From positions 1-64,000 of the forward strand of contig JAYRKY010000017.1 in the NCBI GenBank assembly GCA_041905525.1: 64,000 bases of DNA. Reading direction: 5' to 3'. The translations under genes and the position numbers were made by a program. Below are positions 24,746-33,654 of the stretch, one piece after another. How positions within the stretch are numbered: position 1 is the first letter of the stretch; every line of letters begins with the position of its first letter. A model generated the notes under the pieces. The model had not been told where the DNA came from. It saw nothing but the letters and a program-made list of their open reading frames with translations, and made no database searches. This DNA is from SHVO01 sp041905525. Its GTDB lineage: Bacteria > Pseudomonadota > Alphaproteobacteria > Rhodospirillales > Rhodospirillaceae.

Positions 24746-25606
24746 ATGTGCGATGAACACTCAATGACCGATATGGCGGAGGCGCAAATCAGCCGCCGCC
24801 GCCTTGGCGCGCTAACCATCGGTGCCGGCCTGATGGCCGCGCTGCCGCGGGCCGCCAACGCCGTGGATGTAAAAGAGTCCAATGTCGTCATTAAGACACC
24901 TGACGGCGAAGCCGAAGCGCACTTTGCGCACCCGGTGGCCGGCAAGGCCCCCGCCGTCCTGGTGTGGCCGGATGCTTTTGGTCTCCGTCCCGCGTTCACC
25001 CAGATGGGGAAGCGTCTTGCTGAGTCCGGCTACGCCGTGCTGACCATCAATCCGTACTACCGGACAGCCAAAGTGCCGGCGCTTCCGGCCGGCCTCGATT
25101 TCGCCAAGCCGGATGATCGCGCGCAGATCATGAAGCTGATGAGCACCCTCAGCCCGGCCACCCATGTCACCGATGCGAAGGCCTTCATCGGCTGGCTCGA
25201 CACCCAAAGCGCCGTCGACACCGGCAAGAAGATGGGAACCACCGGCTACTGCATGGGCGGACCGATCACGATGCGCACGGCGGCCGAACGCCCCGATCGC
25301 GTCGGCGGCGCGGCCTCCTTCCACGGCGGCGGTCTCGTTACCGACCAGCCGAACAGCCCGCATCTCTTGGTCTCGAAGATCAAGGCGCAGTACCTGTTCG
25401 CGGTCGCCCAGAACGACGATCAGCAGCAGCCCACGGCGAAGGATGTCCTTCGTCAGGAGTTCGACAAGAACAAACTGAAAGCTGAAATCGAAGTCTATCC
25501 GGCACAGCACGGTTGGTGCCCGCCGGATGCCGCGGTGTACGATCAGGCGCAGGCCGAGAAAGCGTGGAGCCGCATGCTCGCGATCTTCAAGACCGCATTG
25601 GTCTAG
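24746..25606 (+). CDS. Dienelactone-hydrolase-family protein with Tat-like signal
   Basis: 286 residues from the ATG at 24746, chosen because GAGGAGGG lies 5 bases upstream; a GTG at 24731 is also in frame. SRRRLGALTIGAG followed by a hydrophobic run is a Tat-type signal, so this hydrolase is probably periplasmic. The alpha/beta-hydrolase core has G-Y-C169-M-G-G as nucleophile elbow (cysteine, as in dienelactone hydrolase), an acid in AVAQNDD and the histidine in PAQHGWCPP. Known members hydrolyse dienelactones or other esters. The substrate here is unknown. It stands alone between a divergent SDR and a terminator. Confidence 0.86.
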   Translation: MCDEHSMTDMAEAQISRRRLGALTIGAGLMAALPRAANAVDVKESNVVIKTPDGEAEAHFAHPVAGKAPAVLVWPDAFGLRPAFTQMGKRLAESGYAVLTINPYYRTAKVPALPAGLDFAKPDDRAQIMKLMSTLSPATHVTDAKAFIGWLDTQSAVDTGKKMGTTGYCMGGPITMRTAAERPDRVGGAASFHGGGLVTDQPNSPHLLVSKIKAQYLFAVAQNDDQQQPTAKDVLRQEFDKNKLKAEIEVYPAQHGWCPPDAAVYDQAQAEKAWSRMLAIFKTALV

Positions 25607-25620
25607 AGGCGCTTCAAAGC

Positions 25621-25654
25621 AAAACGGCGGCTCTCCCAGAGCCGCCGTTTTTTT
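25621..25654 (+). terminator. Bidirectional terminator
   Basis: AAAACGGCGGCTCT, loop CCC, AGAGCCGCCGTTTTTTT. It lies between the hydrolase gene and the convergent receptor-like gene at 25659. Confidence 0.9.
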
Positions 25655-25658
25655 GTGC

Positions 25659-27611
25659 CTAGTAGTCCACGGTGAGTTGGAGGGTGACTTTGCGCCGCGG
25701 CGTCGGTTGAATTTGGCGCTGCGTCCCTTGGACTTGCCACTCCCATACATCGAACAGGTTCTGCACCTGAAGCCGCAGGAGGGCGTTGTTGTCCGCGAGC
25801 TTAAAGCGATACCGCGATCCAATATCGACGGTCCGCACCGAGGCCGACTTGAAAGTATTTTCGACGTTCGCGGTGTACGGATCGTTATAGCTGAAGCGCG
25901 CATCCACCGAAAAACCCTTCCAGCTCTGCGGTCCATACTGCATCGAGAAAAGGCCGGTCAGCGGAACAGTCTCAGGCGGAATGGCTCCCATCGTGCCGTT
26001 ATCGACCAGCGGCCCTGAGAGGCGCGCCTTGAGCCCAACCATGCCGGTGACGACCGTCAGTCCGGGCAGGGGGCTTCCACTCAGCGAAATCTCCACGCCG
26101 CGATGGCGCACATCGCCGAGGCGCCCGAACAGGCCCGTTTGGTCGAGATCGAAGAACGGTTTCTTCACCTCGAACACACCGCCGACAAGCGTCAAACCGC
26201 GCATGATCGTGTAGCGGAAGCCGCCGTCGATCTGGTTAGTGATTGTCGCGGAGGCGCTTGCGCCGGCGTTCAGGGCATAGGGCGGGGCGCGCGGGGCGTC
26301 TTCCAGCCCGCGGGTATATCCGCTGTACAGAACAAGGCTCTTCGTGAGGTAGGCGGCCAGGGTTGCGTTGTAGAGCCACTCGTTGGTGGTCTCTTCCGGC
26401 GTCGGGTCGACGAAACGCGTGAAGCGCGTGAAGCGGGTGCGTTGAAGCCCGGCGGAGAACTCCCCGATATCCTTCCAGAGCATTTGGTAGCTCACGCCGC
26501 CGGAATATTGACGAATGAATTCGCGTCCGCGCGTGCCCGCGGTGAAGTTGGGCTCGGGCAGGATCGCCGGGGTAAGGATATTGCCTTGGCCGAACGCGCG
26601 GGTGACATTGCCGCCGTAGCCGTTTTGCACGCGTTTGGCCCGCGTATTGAATACGAAGGCGTGCTTGCGATCGCCTTCGATGAAGTCCCGCGTCAATCGG
26701 GCTTCGCCGGAAATGCTTTCGTTCGGGTTTGACTGGGCGGCGAGCCGTACGAGATAGAGATCGGCGTTACCGCTCGGCTGAACATTGCGCCAATGCACTT
26801 GTGTGGATTCTCCCCCGCGACGCCACGAGATCGAGCGGAACACCCCCGCGCTGAAATTCCAGTCCGCCCAGTTGGCGCGCGTGATTGTTCCGAAATTGGC
26901 GTCGTCGTTGTCGAAATCCGTCCACTCCTGGGTCAATGACTTCGAGCGGTCATATTTCGGCGGCAAGTTGGCGCCGGCGGCGAAAATGAACGGACCCCAC
27001 TCGTTGCCGAGCTGCCGCGTCCGGCTATAGAAGGGCATGATTTGAAGGTGGTCGCTCACTTTCCAGCGCACAATCAGCGCGCCGTCCAGGTTGTAGTTCG
27101 AGATTGCGAAATCGGTCACGGTCCGGTCGATGCCGAAGCCGCCGCCGATGCTCAGGCTGTCGGTGATGGGAGACTGGGCATCCACTTCAAGCGCGGCGAC
27201 TTCGGGATATCCGGCGCGCACGACCGTGCTTAAGGCGGACTTGTCACCCGGCACGCGGATCGTGAAATCAGCAATGCCCGTCGGCGCGGGGAAGGGATAG
27301 GACTGCGCCGACAGGCCGACGCGAATGGTGTTCTGGCCGACAAGGCGGTTGGAGAGGCGAACACCGCCGCCGCCGCCGCCGCGCCCGTCGAAAAACAAGC
27401 CTTCGAGCCGTAGGTTGCCCGCGCGCACCGGGCTGAAGCCGCGCGCATTCGAGGCGCTGTAGAGGCCGATGGTTTCTCCGCCCACCGTGGTTCCGAATGC
27501 GTCTTCGGCGGACTCCAAGGCATTTTCGTCGGCCCGCTGGGCGTGAGCGACGGAGGCGCCGCTCAGCGACATGAGCGCGGCCAGGAGGTAGCTCCATTTC
27601 GAAGAACGCAA
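25659..27611 (-). CDS. TonB-dependent receptor-like outer-membrane protein, copy 1
   Basis: 650 residues from a TTG at 27611, chosen because AAAGGA lies 9 bases upstream and the signal peptide (LLAALMSLSGASVAHAQ) follows. A TTG at 27641 would add 10 residues. The plug-like region contains TVGGETIGLYSASNARGFSP and RAGNLRLEGLFFD. The rest is barrel-like and ends LLRLQVQNLFDVWEWQV and LQLTVDY, with the terminal aromatic usual for outer-membrane barrels. Shorter than the receptors at 15037/18396 and only distantly similar to them. It is a tandem paralogue of the upstream gene at 27645. Substrate is unknown. Confidence 0.85.
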   Translation of the reverse strand: MRSSKWSYLLAALMSLSGASVAHAQRADENALESAEDAFGTTVGGETIGLYSASNARGFSPVRAGNLRLEGLFFDGRGGGGGGVRLSNRLVGQNTIRVGLSAQSYPFPAPTGIADFTIRVPGDKSALSTVVRAGYPEVAALEVDAQSPITDSLSIGGGFGIDRTVTDFAISNYNLDGALIVRWKVSDHLQIMPFYSRTRQLGNEWGPFIFAAGANLPPKYDRSKSLTQEWTDFDNDDANFGTITRANWADWNFSAGVFRSISWRRGGESTQVHWRNVQPSGNADLYLVRLAAQSNPNESISGEARLTRDFIEGDRKHAFVFNTRAKRVQNGYGGNVTRAFGQGNILTPAILPEPNFTAGTRGREFIRQYSGGVSYQMLWKDIGEFSAGLQRTRFTRFTRFVDPTPEETTNEWLYNATLAAYLTKSLVLYSGYTRGLEDAPRAPPYALNAGASASATITNQIDGGFRYTIMRGLTLVGGVFEVKKPFFDLDQTGLFGRLGDVRHRGVEISLSGSPLPGLTVVTGMVGLKARLSGPLVDNGTMGAIPPETVPLTGLFSMQYGPQSWKGFSVDARFSYNDPYTANVENTFKSASVRTVDIGSRYRFKLADNNALLRLQVQNLFDVWEWQVQGTQRQIQPTPRRKVTLQLTVDY

Positions 27612-27644
27612 GAGGTCGTTTCCTTTTCTAGATCCGTGCAAGTC

Positions 27645-29594
27645 TTAGTAGTCCACGGTCAGCTGCAGCGAGAATTTGCGCTGCGGCGTCGGCTCGATTT
27701 GCTTCTGGGTGCCGGTCACGCGCCACTCCCAGACATTGAAGACATTGGTCACCTGAAAGCGCAGCAACGCCTGTTGCTCCGCGATCTTGAAGCGATACCG
27801 CGTCCCCAGGTCGACCATCGTCACCGCCGCGGACTTGAAAGTGTTCTCGACGTTCGCCATGTAGGAGTCGTTGTAGGACATACGGGCGTCGAGCGAGAAT
27901 CCGTGCCAGCTGGCGGGGCCGTACTGCACGTTCAGTATGCCGTTGAGCGGAATGGTTTCTGGGGGGATTGCGCCCATCGTTCCGTTGGTGACCATGGGGC
28001 CTGAGAGTCTCGCCTGCAGCCCCACGATCCCGGTTACGACGGTCAGGCCGGGCAGCGGGCTTCCGCTCAGCGATACCTCGATGCCGCGGTGCCGCACGTT
28101 GCCAAGTTCGCGGAAGAAAACGTTCTGGTCGAGGTCGAAGAATGGCTTCTTCACTTCAAACACCCCGGCCACCAGGCGCACGCCCGGCATCAAGGTGTAG
28201 CGAAGGCCGCCGTCCATTTGCTGCGTGAACGTGGCGGCCGCGCCCGCGCCACCGTTTGCCGCGTACGGCGGCGCCCGCGGCGCGTCCTCGAGGCCTCGCG
28301 TATAGCCGCTGTAGAGTACCAGGCGGTCCGTCACATAAAGCGCGGCGGTCGCGTTATAGAGCCACTCCTGTGTCGAGCTCTTGGTGTTCGTCGTCCCTAC
28401 CGTGAAGCGCTTATAGAATGTCCGCTGGAGCCCCGCGGAAAATTCGCCGACGTCCTTCCACAAGACACCGTAGCTGAGGCCGAGGGTTCCTTGCCGCACA
28501 TATTCTCGTCCGCGCGTTCCCGGCGCGAACGTCGGGCGCGGCAACTCAATGGGCGTGCCGAACTGGATCGGCCCGGCGTTCTGCGATGTGTTGCCGCCGT
28601 TTCCGGTCCCGGACGCCTTTCCACGTGCGTTGATGTGGATCGTGTGGCGGCGATTGCCCTCCGTGATGAACCTGGAAAGGCGCAGCTCGCCCGACTTGCT
28701 CGAATGGGGCAGGGGCCATACGCCAAGGCGCTGGTATTGCAATTGCGCCGAACCGTCCGCTTGCACATTCCGATAGTGGGCCTGACTTGAGTCCTGCAGG
28801 CGCCAGGCGACCGAACGGAAGAGTCCGGCGGAGATGCGCCAATCATCCCAGCCGCCCTTGAACACGCCGCCGTAGTTGGTGTCGTCGGTGTTGTAGTACG
28901 CCCAGTCCTGTGTGAACGACAGGTCGCGATCGTATTTCGCCGGTAGCTGCGTCCCACCCAGGAAGATCAGCGGTCCCCACACATTGTTGAAGTTACGGCT
29001 GCGGCTCCAGAACGGAATGAATTGACCGAAGCTGCCGATGTTCCAGCGTCCTACGAGCGCCCCGTCGACGGTGTAATACTTCTCACCGTAGTCCGTGCTG
29101 TTGTGCTCACCGCTCAGGCCAATGCCGAGACTGAAAGAGTCCGTCACCGGGATTTGCCCGTCGATTTCGATCCCTTCGGCCTCCGGCGATGCGGCGCGAA
29201 ACACCGTGCTCAGCCGGTATTCGTCGCCCGGAACGCGCAACGTGTAATCGGCGACCCCGGTGGGAGCGAGAAAGGGGTAGGACTGCGCGGAAAGCCCGAC
29301 GCGGACCGTGGCTTGGCCGATCACGCGCGAAGACATGCGAACCTGGCTGCCACCGCCGCCGCGGCTGTCGAAATACAGACCTTCGATCCGCACATTGCCG
29401 GCGCGCACCGGACTGAAGCCGCGGGCGTTGGTCGCGCTGTAGAGACCGATGGTTTCGCCGCCGACGGTCGTTCCGAAGGCGTCTTCGGCTGAGGTGAGAG
29501 CATTCTCTCCGGCGCGTTGAGCAAAGGCGGGCGCACTTGCCACCGCCGCGCCAAGAAGGGCGGTAAGACCCGAAAAACAGACTAAAAAACGCAC
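27645..29594 (-). CDS. TonB-dependent receptor-like outer-membrane protein, copy 2
   Basis: 649 residues from a GTG at 29594 preceded by GGGGGG; an in-frame ATG at 29624 gives a longer, arginine-rich start. The signal peptide is FLVCFSGLTALLGAAVASAP. Shared blocks with copy 1 are TVGGETIGLYSATNARGFSP, VRIEGLYFDSRGGGG, RVGLSAQSYPFLAPTGVADY, RGLEDAPRAPPYAANGG, GVFEVKKPFFDLDQ and the end LQLTVDY. Only 33 bp separate it from the downstream copy, so they form one transcription unit from a tandem duplication. No TonB, ExbB or biosynthetic gene is adjacent. Confidence 0.85.
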   Translation of the reverse strand: MRFLVCFSGLTALLGAAVASAPAFAQRAGENALTSAEDAFGTTVGGETIGLYSATNARGFSPVRAGNVRIEGLYFDSRGGGGSQVRMSSRVIGQATVRVGLSAQSYPFLAPTGVADYTLRVPGDEYRLSTVFRAASPEAEGIEIDGQIPVTDSFSLGIGLSGEHNSTDYGEKYYTVDGALVGRWNIGSFGQFIPFWSRSRNFNNVWGPLIFLGGTQLPAKYDRDLSFTQDWAYYNTDDTNYGGVFKGGWDDWRISAGLFRSVAWRLQDSSQAHYRNVQADGSAQLQYQRLGVWPLPHSSKSGELRLSRFITEGNRRHTIHINARGKASGTGNGGNTSQNAGPIQFGTPIELPRPTFAPGTRGREYVRQGTLGLSYGVLWKDVGEFSAGLQRTFYKRFTVGTTNTKSSTQEWLYNATAALYVTDRLVLYSGYTRGLEDAPRAPPYAANGGAGAAATFTQQMDGGLRYTLMPGVRLVAGVFEVKKPFFDLDQNVFFRELGNVRHRGIEVSLSGSPLPGLTVVTGIVGLQARLSGPMVTNGTMGAIPPETIPLNGILNVQYGPASWHGFSLDARMSYNDSYMANVENTFKSAAVTMVDLGTRYRFKIAEQQALLRFQVTNVFNVWEWRVTGTQKQIEPTPQRKFSLQLTVDY

Positions 29595-29718
29595 TTTACC
29601 CCCCGACCTCCCCGCGGCGCGCACAACGGCCCGCCCCGGCTCCCCTGGGTCAATAAAGCCATGGTCCGCGGGGGCAGTGCAAGTTCTGGAATCGCCCGAA
29701 TTTTAAGCGGAAAACCGC

Positions 29719-29907
29719 CTATTTGCGGCGAAGGAAGAAAATCGCGACAAGCCCGGCCACCGCCAGAGCGCCGCCGCGGTAGGCCCAGGGCGTCTGGTCG
29801 ATCATGAAGCTGGAGGCGGGGTAGGGGAATACGCCGGTGCCTTGGCCGATCCAGATGATCCCAATGACGACGGCCCCGACGGCCAGTCCGAAAAATGCGC
29901 GTTTCAT
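29719..29907 (-). CDS. Small two-helix membrane protein
   Basis: 62 residues from the ATG at 29907, which follows GGAGGTTTC with good spacing; a longer frame to 29976 lacks such a site. There are two hydrophobic helices (LAVGAVVIGIIWIG and GALAVAGLVAIFFL) joined by a short loop, and a basic end (RRK). I do not recognise a family. Confidence 0.65.
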   Translation of the reverse strand: MKRAFFGLAVGAVVIGIIWIGQGTGVFPYPASSFMIDQTPWAYRGGALAVAGLVAIFFLRRK

Positions 29908-30174
29908 GAAACCTCCATGACCAGCATTTGTAAATCTACCACACTGGAATCGGCCCGAACCAGACCGGTGTCCCATGTCAGGCCTTCGGCGCGGCGTTCG
30001 GGATATCCCTTTTGGTATGAGGCGTGCGTGAGCGCCGAACCGCCGCCAACAGTCGAAACTTGGTGAAGGCGAAATCCAATTGGTCCCGTTATCATTGAAG
30101 GGGGCTCAGCGCCGAAGAATTCAACGGTGCGGAGTCACACTTAACGGAAGGCCGTCACTTTAGCCGGAGACGTT

Positions 30175-30648
30175 ATGACTCACGAAAACGCCGTCACCGC
30201 ACTGTACCGTGAACTCCTGGCGGCGTGGGATCGCCGGGACGCACCGGGGATGGCCCGGTTGTTCACAGACACCGGAATTCAAATCGGCTTCGACGGCAGC
30301 CTCTCGCGTGGGCCTCGCGAGATCGAACTGCATCTCACGCCGATTTTTGCGAACTATCTGACGGCGCGTTTTATCGCCCTCGTGCGCGAAGTCCAGGTGC
30401 TCAATGCCGAGACCGTCTTGCTGCGCGGAGATGCGGGCATGATTCCGGCCGGCGCCGAAGACCTCAACCCTGCGGTGAACGCGATCCAGACGCTCGTCGC
30501 GGTAAAGCGGGAGGCGGTGTGGCGGATCGCTCTCTTCCAGAACACCCCTGCGGCGTTCCACGGCCGTCCCGCGGCGGCGGACGCGTTCACGCGCGACCTG
30601 CGCGGCGTCTTGCAAGCGTCTCGCGCGCCGGGCGCGGTTGGTGGCTAA
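30175..30648 (+). CDS. SgcJ/EcaC-like (SnoaL/DUF4440-fold) protein
   Basis: 157 residues. The N-terminal pattern AVTALYRELLAAWDRRDAPG, then MARLFTDTGIQIGFDG, matches the small cone-shaped SnoaL/NTF2 fold, closest in layout to the SgcJ/EcaC group. LVAVKREAVWRIALFQNTPA is the typical last strand of this group. Members bind small ligands, and a few are enzymes. No catalytic assignment is possible here. There is no signal peptide. An MFS exporter starts 50 bp downstream, so the two may be cotranscribed. Confidence 0.78.
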   Translation: MTHENAVTALYRELLAAWDRRDAPGMARLFTDTGIQIGFDGSLSRGPREIELHLTPIFANYLTARFIALVREVQVLNAETVLLRGDAGMIPAGAEDLNPAVNAIQTLVAVKREAVWRIALFQNTPAAFHGRPAAADAFTRDLRGVLQASRAPGAVGG

Positions 30649-30698
30649 GAGGCCGGCCTTGCTGTAGTATTCTCTGCAAGATCCCCGACAGAGTTGAA

Positions 30699-32000
30699 AT
30701 GTCCTCTAAGATTGATGCTTTTGCCGCGCTCAGAAATCCGAACGTGCGGCGGCTGGCTCTCGCGCGCTTTTGCGGTGTGACGGGCGCGCAAATCGTCAAT
30801 GTTGCCGTCGGATGGCAACTGTACGAGCGCACCAATAGCGCGTGGTCCCTCGGGCTGGTCGGGTTGTTCGAGTTGTTGCCCGTTCTTCTTCTGACAATTC
30901 CAGCCGGGAATCTTGCCGATCGATATCCGCGCCGCACGATCGCGATCTTGGCGCAGGTGGTTTTTGTCGTGGCGTCGTCAAGCCTCGCCGCCATCTCTTA
31001 TTACCAGGGTCCGGTTAACGCCATTTATGCCGTGATCGCGTTGATCGGAGGCGCGCGCGCGTTTGCGCAGTCCGCCAGTTCTTCGCTGCTCCCACAGCTC
31101 GTCTCTCCGGACGAGTTCGTGAACGCCAACGCATGGATGAGTTCGACGTTCCAACTTGCGGCTGTCTCCGGTCCCGCGCTGGGCGGCTTGATCATCGCCC
31201 TGACCGGAGATGCGACGGACGCCTACGTCGCCGCCGCGGTTCTGGAACTGGTGTTTATCGTCGCGATGATTCCGTTGCCCACCATCTGGCCGAAAGTTGT
31301 CAGCGGAAAGCGCCGCGTGGGGGATCTGTTTGCGGGCTTTTCGTTTATCCGCAAGAGCCCCGTTTTCCTGGCCGCCATAACCCTCGACATGTTTGCGGTC
31401 CTGTTCGGCGCGGCCGTCGTGCTTTTGCCGATTTACGCCAAGGATATTTTGCAGGTAGGGCCGACCGGACTTGGTTGGATGCGGGCGGCGCCCTCCGTGG
31501 GCAGCATGGTGATGGCGCTGGTCATGACGCGCCTCAAGCCTTGGAAGAGGCCCGGCCACGTGCTGCTGTGGACGGTGGTGGGCTTCGGCCTTGCCACCGT
31601 GGGCTTCGGCTTCTCGCGAAACTTTGGGCTGTCCTTATTCTTCCTATTTCTGACCGGCGCGTTCGATTCCGTCAGCGTCGTCATTCGCGTGACCATTGAG
31701 CAAATGATCACGCCCGATTCCCTGCGCGGCCGCGTCAGTTCCATCAATTACGTCTTCGTCGGTTTCTCGAACGAGTTCGGCGCATTCTGGAACGGGATGA
31801 CGGCGACGCTCGTAGGGCCGGTCGCGGCGGTCATCGGCGGTGGCCTCGGATCCGTCGCGGTTGTCGCTGCCGTCGCGCTGTTATGGCCGTCGCTGCGCCG
31901 GATCGGCCCGCTCCACCATCTCAGACCCGCGGAGGAGGAGTCTTTGGCGCAGCAACTCGAGCTGCACCGGCCCGCGGGGCTCGGCGATAAGGGCGCTTAG
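30699..32000 (+). CDS. MFS transporter, EntS/MFS_3-like
   Basis: 433 residues from the ATG at 30699; the frame is open further upstream but that part overlaps the previous gene. About twelve hydrophobic helices are present. The loop after helix 2 reads GNLADRYPRRTIAI, the conserved MFS signature, and QSASSSLLPQLVSPDEFVNANAW with RVTIEQMITPDSLRGRVSSI is characteristic of the EntS/MFS_3 exporter subfamily, which includes enterobactin export. Substrate is unknown. The stop overlaps the convergent YqaA-like gene by 4 bp. Confidence 0.88.
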   Translation: MSSKIDAFAALRNPNVRRLALARFCGVTGAQIVNVAVGWQLYERTNSAWSLGLVGLFELLPVLLLTIPAGNLADRYPRRTIAILAQVVFVVASSSLAAISYYQGPVNAIYAVIALIGGARAFAQSASSSLLPQLVSPDEFVNANAWMSSTFQLAAVSGPALGGLIIALTGDATDAYVAAAVLELVFIVAMIPLPTIWPKVVSGKRRVGDLFAGFSFIRKSPVFLAAITLDMFAVLFGAAVVLLPIYAKDILQVGPTGLGWMRAAPSVGSMVMALVMTRLKPWKRPGHVLLWTVVGFGLATVGFGFSRNFGLSLFFLFLTGAFDSVSVVIRVTIEQMITPDSLRGRVSSINYVFVGFSNEFGAFWNGMTATLVGPVAAVIGGGLGSVAVVAAVALLWPSLRRIGPLHHLRPAEEESLAQQLELHRPAGLGDKGA

Positions 32001-32578
32001 CCCAGATATTTGAGGGCGACAAAACCGCCGGCAATCAGCACCAGCGCCAGGAAGAACAAAAGGTTCAGCCGGCGTTCGATGAAGGACTGGATCGGCGGCC
32101 CGAACTGCCGCAGCAGTCCGGCGACGATGAAGAAGCGCGCGCCGCGCGTGACCACCGACGCCGCGAGGAACACCCAAACGTCGAATTGCGCCGCGCCGCT
32201 CATGATCGTCACGATTTTGTAGGGGATCGGCGTGAGTCCCTTGATCAAGATGACGTAAAGACCGAAGTCCCGGTACCAGTCATGGAACTTCGCGGCGGTT
32301 TCCTGAAGTCCGTAGAAGTCGATCACAGCCTGACCGATGGTGGCGAAGAGGTAATAGCCGATCGCATACCCGAGTAGTCCGCCCAACACCGACGCCACAG
32401 TACACACCGTCGCGATCAGCCAGGCGCGCTGTCGCTGCGCAAGCACCATCGGGATCAGAAGGACGTCCGGCGGGACCGGGAAGAACGAGCTTTCGGCGAA
32501 AGAAACGGCGCCCAAGGCATGTAGGGCTTTCGGGCGGGCCGCGAGCCTCATGGTCCAATCGTACAGCTGGCGAATCAT
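31997..32578 (-). CDS. YqaA/DedA-like VTT-domain membrane protein
   Basis: 193 residues with four to five hydrophobic helices. The conserved core FAESSFFPVPPDVLLIPMVL and the second half ILIKGLTPIPYKIVTIMSGA are the two re-entrant motifs of the SNARE-associated/VTT (DedA) superfamily, and length matches YqaA-type proteins. DedA proteins are implicated in lipid flipping and envelope homeostasis; a role for YqaA itself is not established. Convergent 4-bp overlap with the MFS gene. Confidence 0.85.
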   Translation of the reverse strand: MIRQLYDWTMRLAARPKALHALGAVSFAESSFFPVPPDVLLIPMVLAQRQRAWLIATVCTVASVLGGLLGYAIGYYLFATIGQAVIDFYGLQETAAKFHDWYRDFGLYVILIKGLTPIPYKIVTIMSGAAQFDVWVFLAASVVTRGARFFIVAGLLRQFGPPIQSFIERRLNLLFFLALVLIAGGFVALKYLG

Positions 32579-32764
32579 CTAAAGGGGAACCTGGGGGCCG
32601 GGAATGGCCTGTAAAACGGACAAGCGGCCCGTTCTAACGAAGGAAAGGGGCCGATCCAAGGTGCGGCGGCCCTCGGGAGCCCGATTTTGCCCTGTTTGCG
32701 CGCGTTTTGACCCCGGATCATGCGACTTAGGCGTGTAACAGGACGGAGGGCGGCACTTCGGGCG

Positions 32765-32793
32765 TTGCGAAAAAGTGCCACATATCATATATT
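32765..32793 (+). promoter_or_regulatory. Promoter of the cold-shock gene with long structured leader
   Basis: TTGCGA (32765-32770) and TATATT (32788-32793) are separated by 17 bp. Transcription would start near 32800, leaving a leader of about 125 nt before the ATG at 32926. The leader can form CTCTCT-ACG-AGAGAG (32831-32845) and CGCT...AGCG around TGCA repeats (32881-32900). This is the layout expected of a cold-inducible cspA-type mRNA. The gene-free stretch 32579-32925 holds nothing else I can name. Confidence 0.6.
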
Positions 32794-32925
32794 ACAAGGG
32801 TCTACTTGCGATGGGTTGCCCCGTTACGCACTCTCTACGAGAGAGCTCGGAAAGGTCTCACCCGTTCTGAAGTTCAGGCCCGCTCTGCATGTGCATAGCG
32901 GACATCTTGTTTGGAGAAAGTGCTA

Positions 32926-33129
32926 ATGGCTACCGGAACCGTGAAGTGGTTCAACGCGACTAAGGGTTATGGCTTCATCCAGCCGGAAGACGGCTCGAAG
33001 GACGTATTCGTGCATATCTCCGCGGTCGAGCGCGCTGGCATCCAGCGCCTCAATGAAGGCCAGCGGGTCAGCTACGATGTGGTGTCCGAGCGCGGCAAGT
33101 CCGCGGCCGGCAACCTCAAGGCCCTCTAA
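32926..33129 (+). CDS. Cold-shock protein, CspA family
   Basis: 67 residues from the ATG at 32926 with GGAGAAAG upstream. It is a single OB-fold cold-shock domain. RNP1 is KGYGFIQ and RNP2 is VFVHIS, after the GTVKWFNATKG start. Family members bind single-stranded nucleic acid and melt mRNA structure. A terminator follows, and IF-1 is the next gene. Confidence 0.95.
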   Translation: MATGTVKWFNATKGYGFIQPEDGSKDVFVHISAVERAGIQRLNEGQRVSYDVVSERGKSAAGNLKAL

Positions 33130-33139
33130 GATTTGTTGA

Positions 33140-33173
33140 GAAGGGGGCGACCGGCGGTCGCCCCTTCTTTTTT
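33140..33173 (+). terminator. Rho-independent terminator of the cold-shock gene
   Basis: GAAGGGGGCGACC pairs with GGTCGCCCCTTC (one bulged G), followed by TTTTTT. Confidence 0.85.
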
Positions 33174-33256
33174 GTCTGTTTTCAGCGGCAGGCGGGAATG
33201 CTCTCTGCCGCTTGATGTCGTTTCTCTCGAAGAACGCGCCCCAACGGAGTTTCTCC

Positions 33257-33550
33257 ATGGCTAAAGAAGAATTGCTCGAGTTCGAGGGGGTCGTAACTGA
33301 AATTCTGCCCGAAGCGCGCTATCGCGTGCGCCTGACCAATGATCACGAGATCATTGCGTACACGGCCGGCCGCATGAAAAAGAACCGCATCCGCACGCTC
33401 GCGGGCGACCGCGTGACCGTCGAGGTCTCGCCCTACGACCTTCACAAAGGCCGTCTGGTGTTCCGTCACAAGGACACACCGACTGGCGGTGGCGAGCAAA
33501 GTGGCCCGCCCCGCGGCGGCAATCAGCGCCGTCCGCAACGTCGCTTCTAA
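33257..33550 (+). CDS. infA: Translation initiation factor IF-1 with basic C-terminal tail
   Basis: 97 residues from the ATG at 33257 (GGAG upstream). Residues 1-72 are a full IF-1 OB fold (MAKEELLEFEGVVTEILPEA, AYTAGRMKKNRIR, SPYDLHKGRLVFRHK). IF-1 binds the 30S A site during initiation. Canonical IF-1 has about 72 residues. Here a Gly/Pro/Arg-rich tail of ~25 residues is added (GGGEQSGPPRGGNQRRPQRR), so this may be a second, cold- or stress-linked infA copy. Its position next to the cold-shock gene supports that. Whether another infA exists lies outside the window. Confidence 0.88.
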   Translation: MAKEELLEFEGVVTEILPEARYRVRLTNDHEIIAYTAGRMKKNRIRTLAGDRVTVEVSPYDLHKGRLVFRHKDTPTGGGEQSGPPRGGNQRRPQRRF

Positions 33551-33654
33551 ACGCCGCAGCGCCGTAGATCGCTCCACGGCGCCGCCGCGACTTTCTAAAA
33601 ATGACTGTTGGCCTGCGCCTTGCCGGCCATCCAATAAAAAATAAGGAGAACGCG

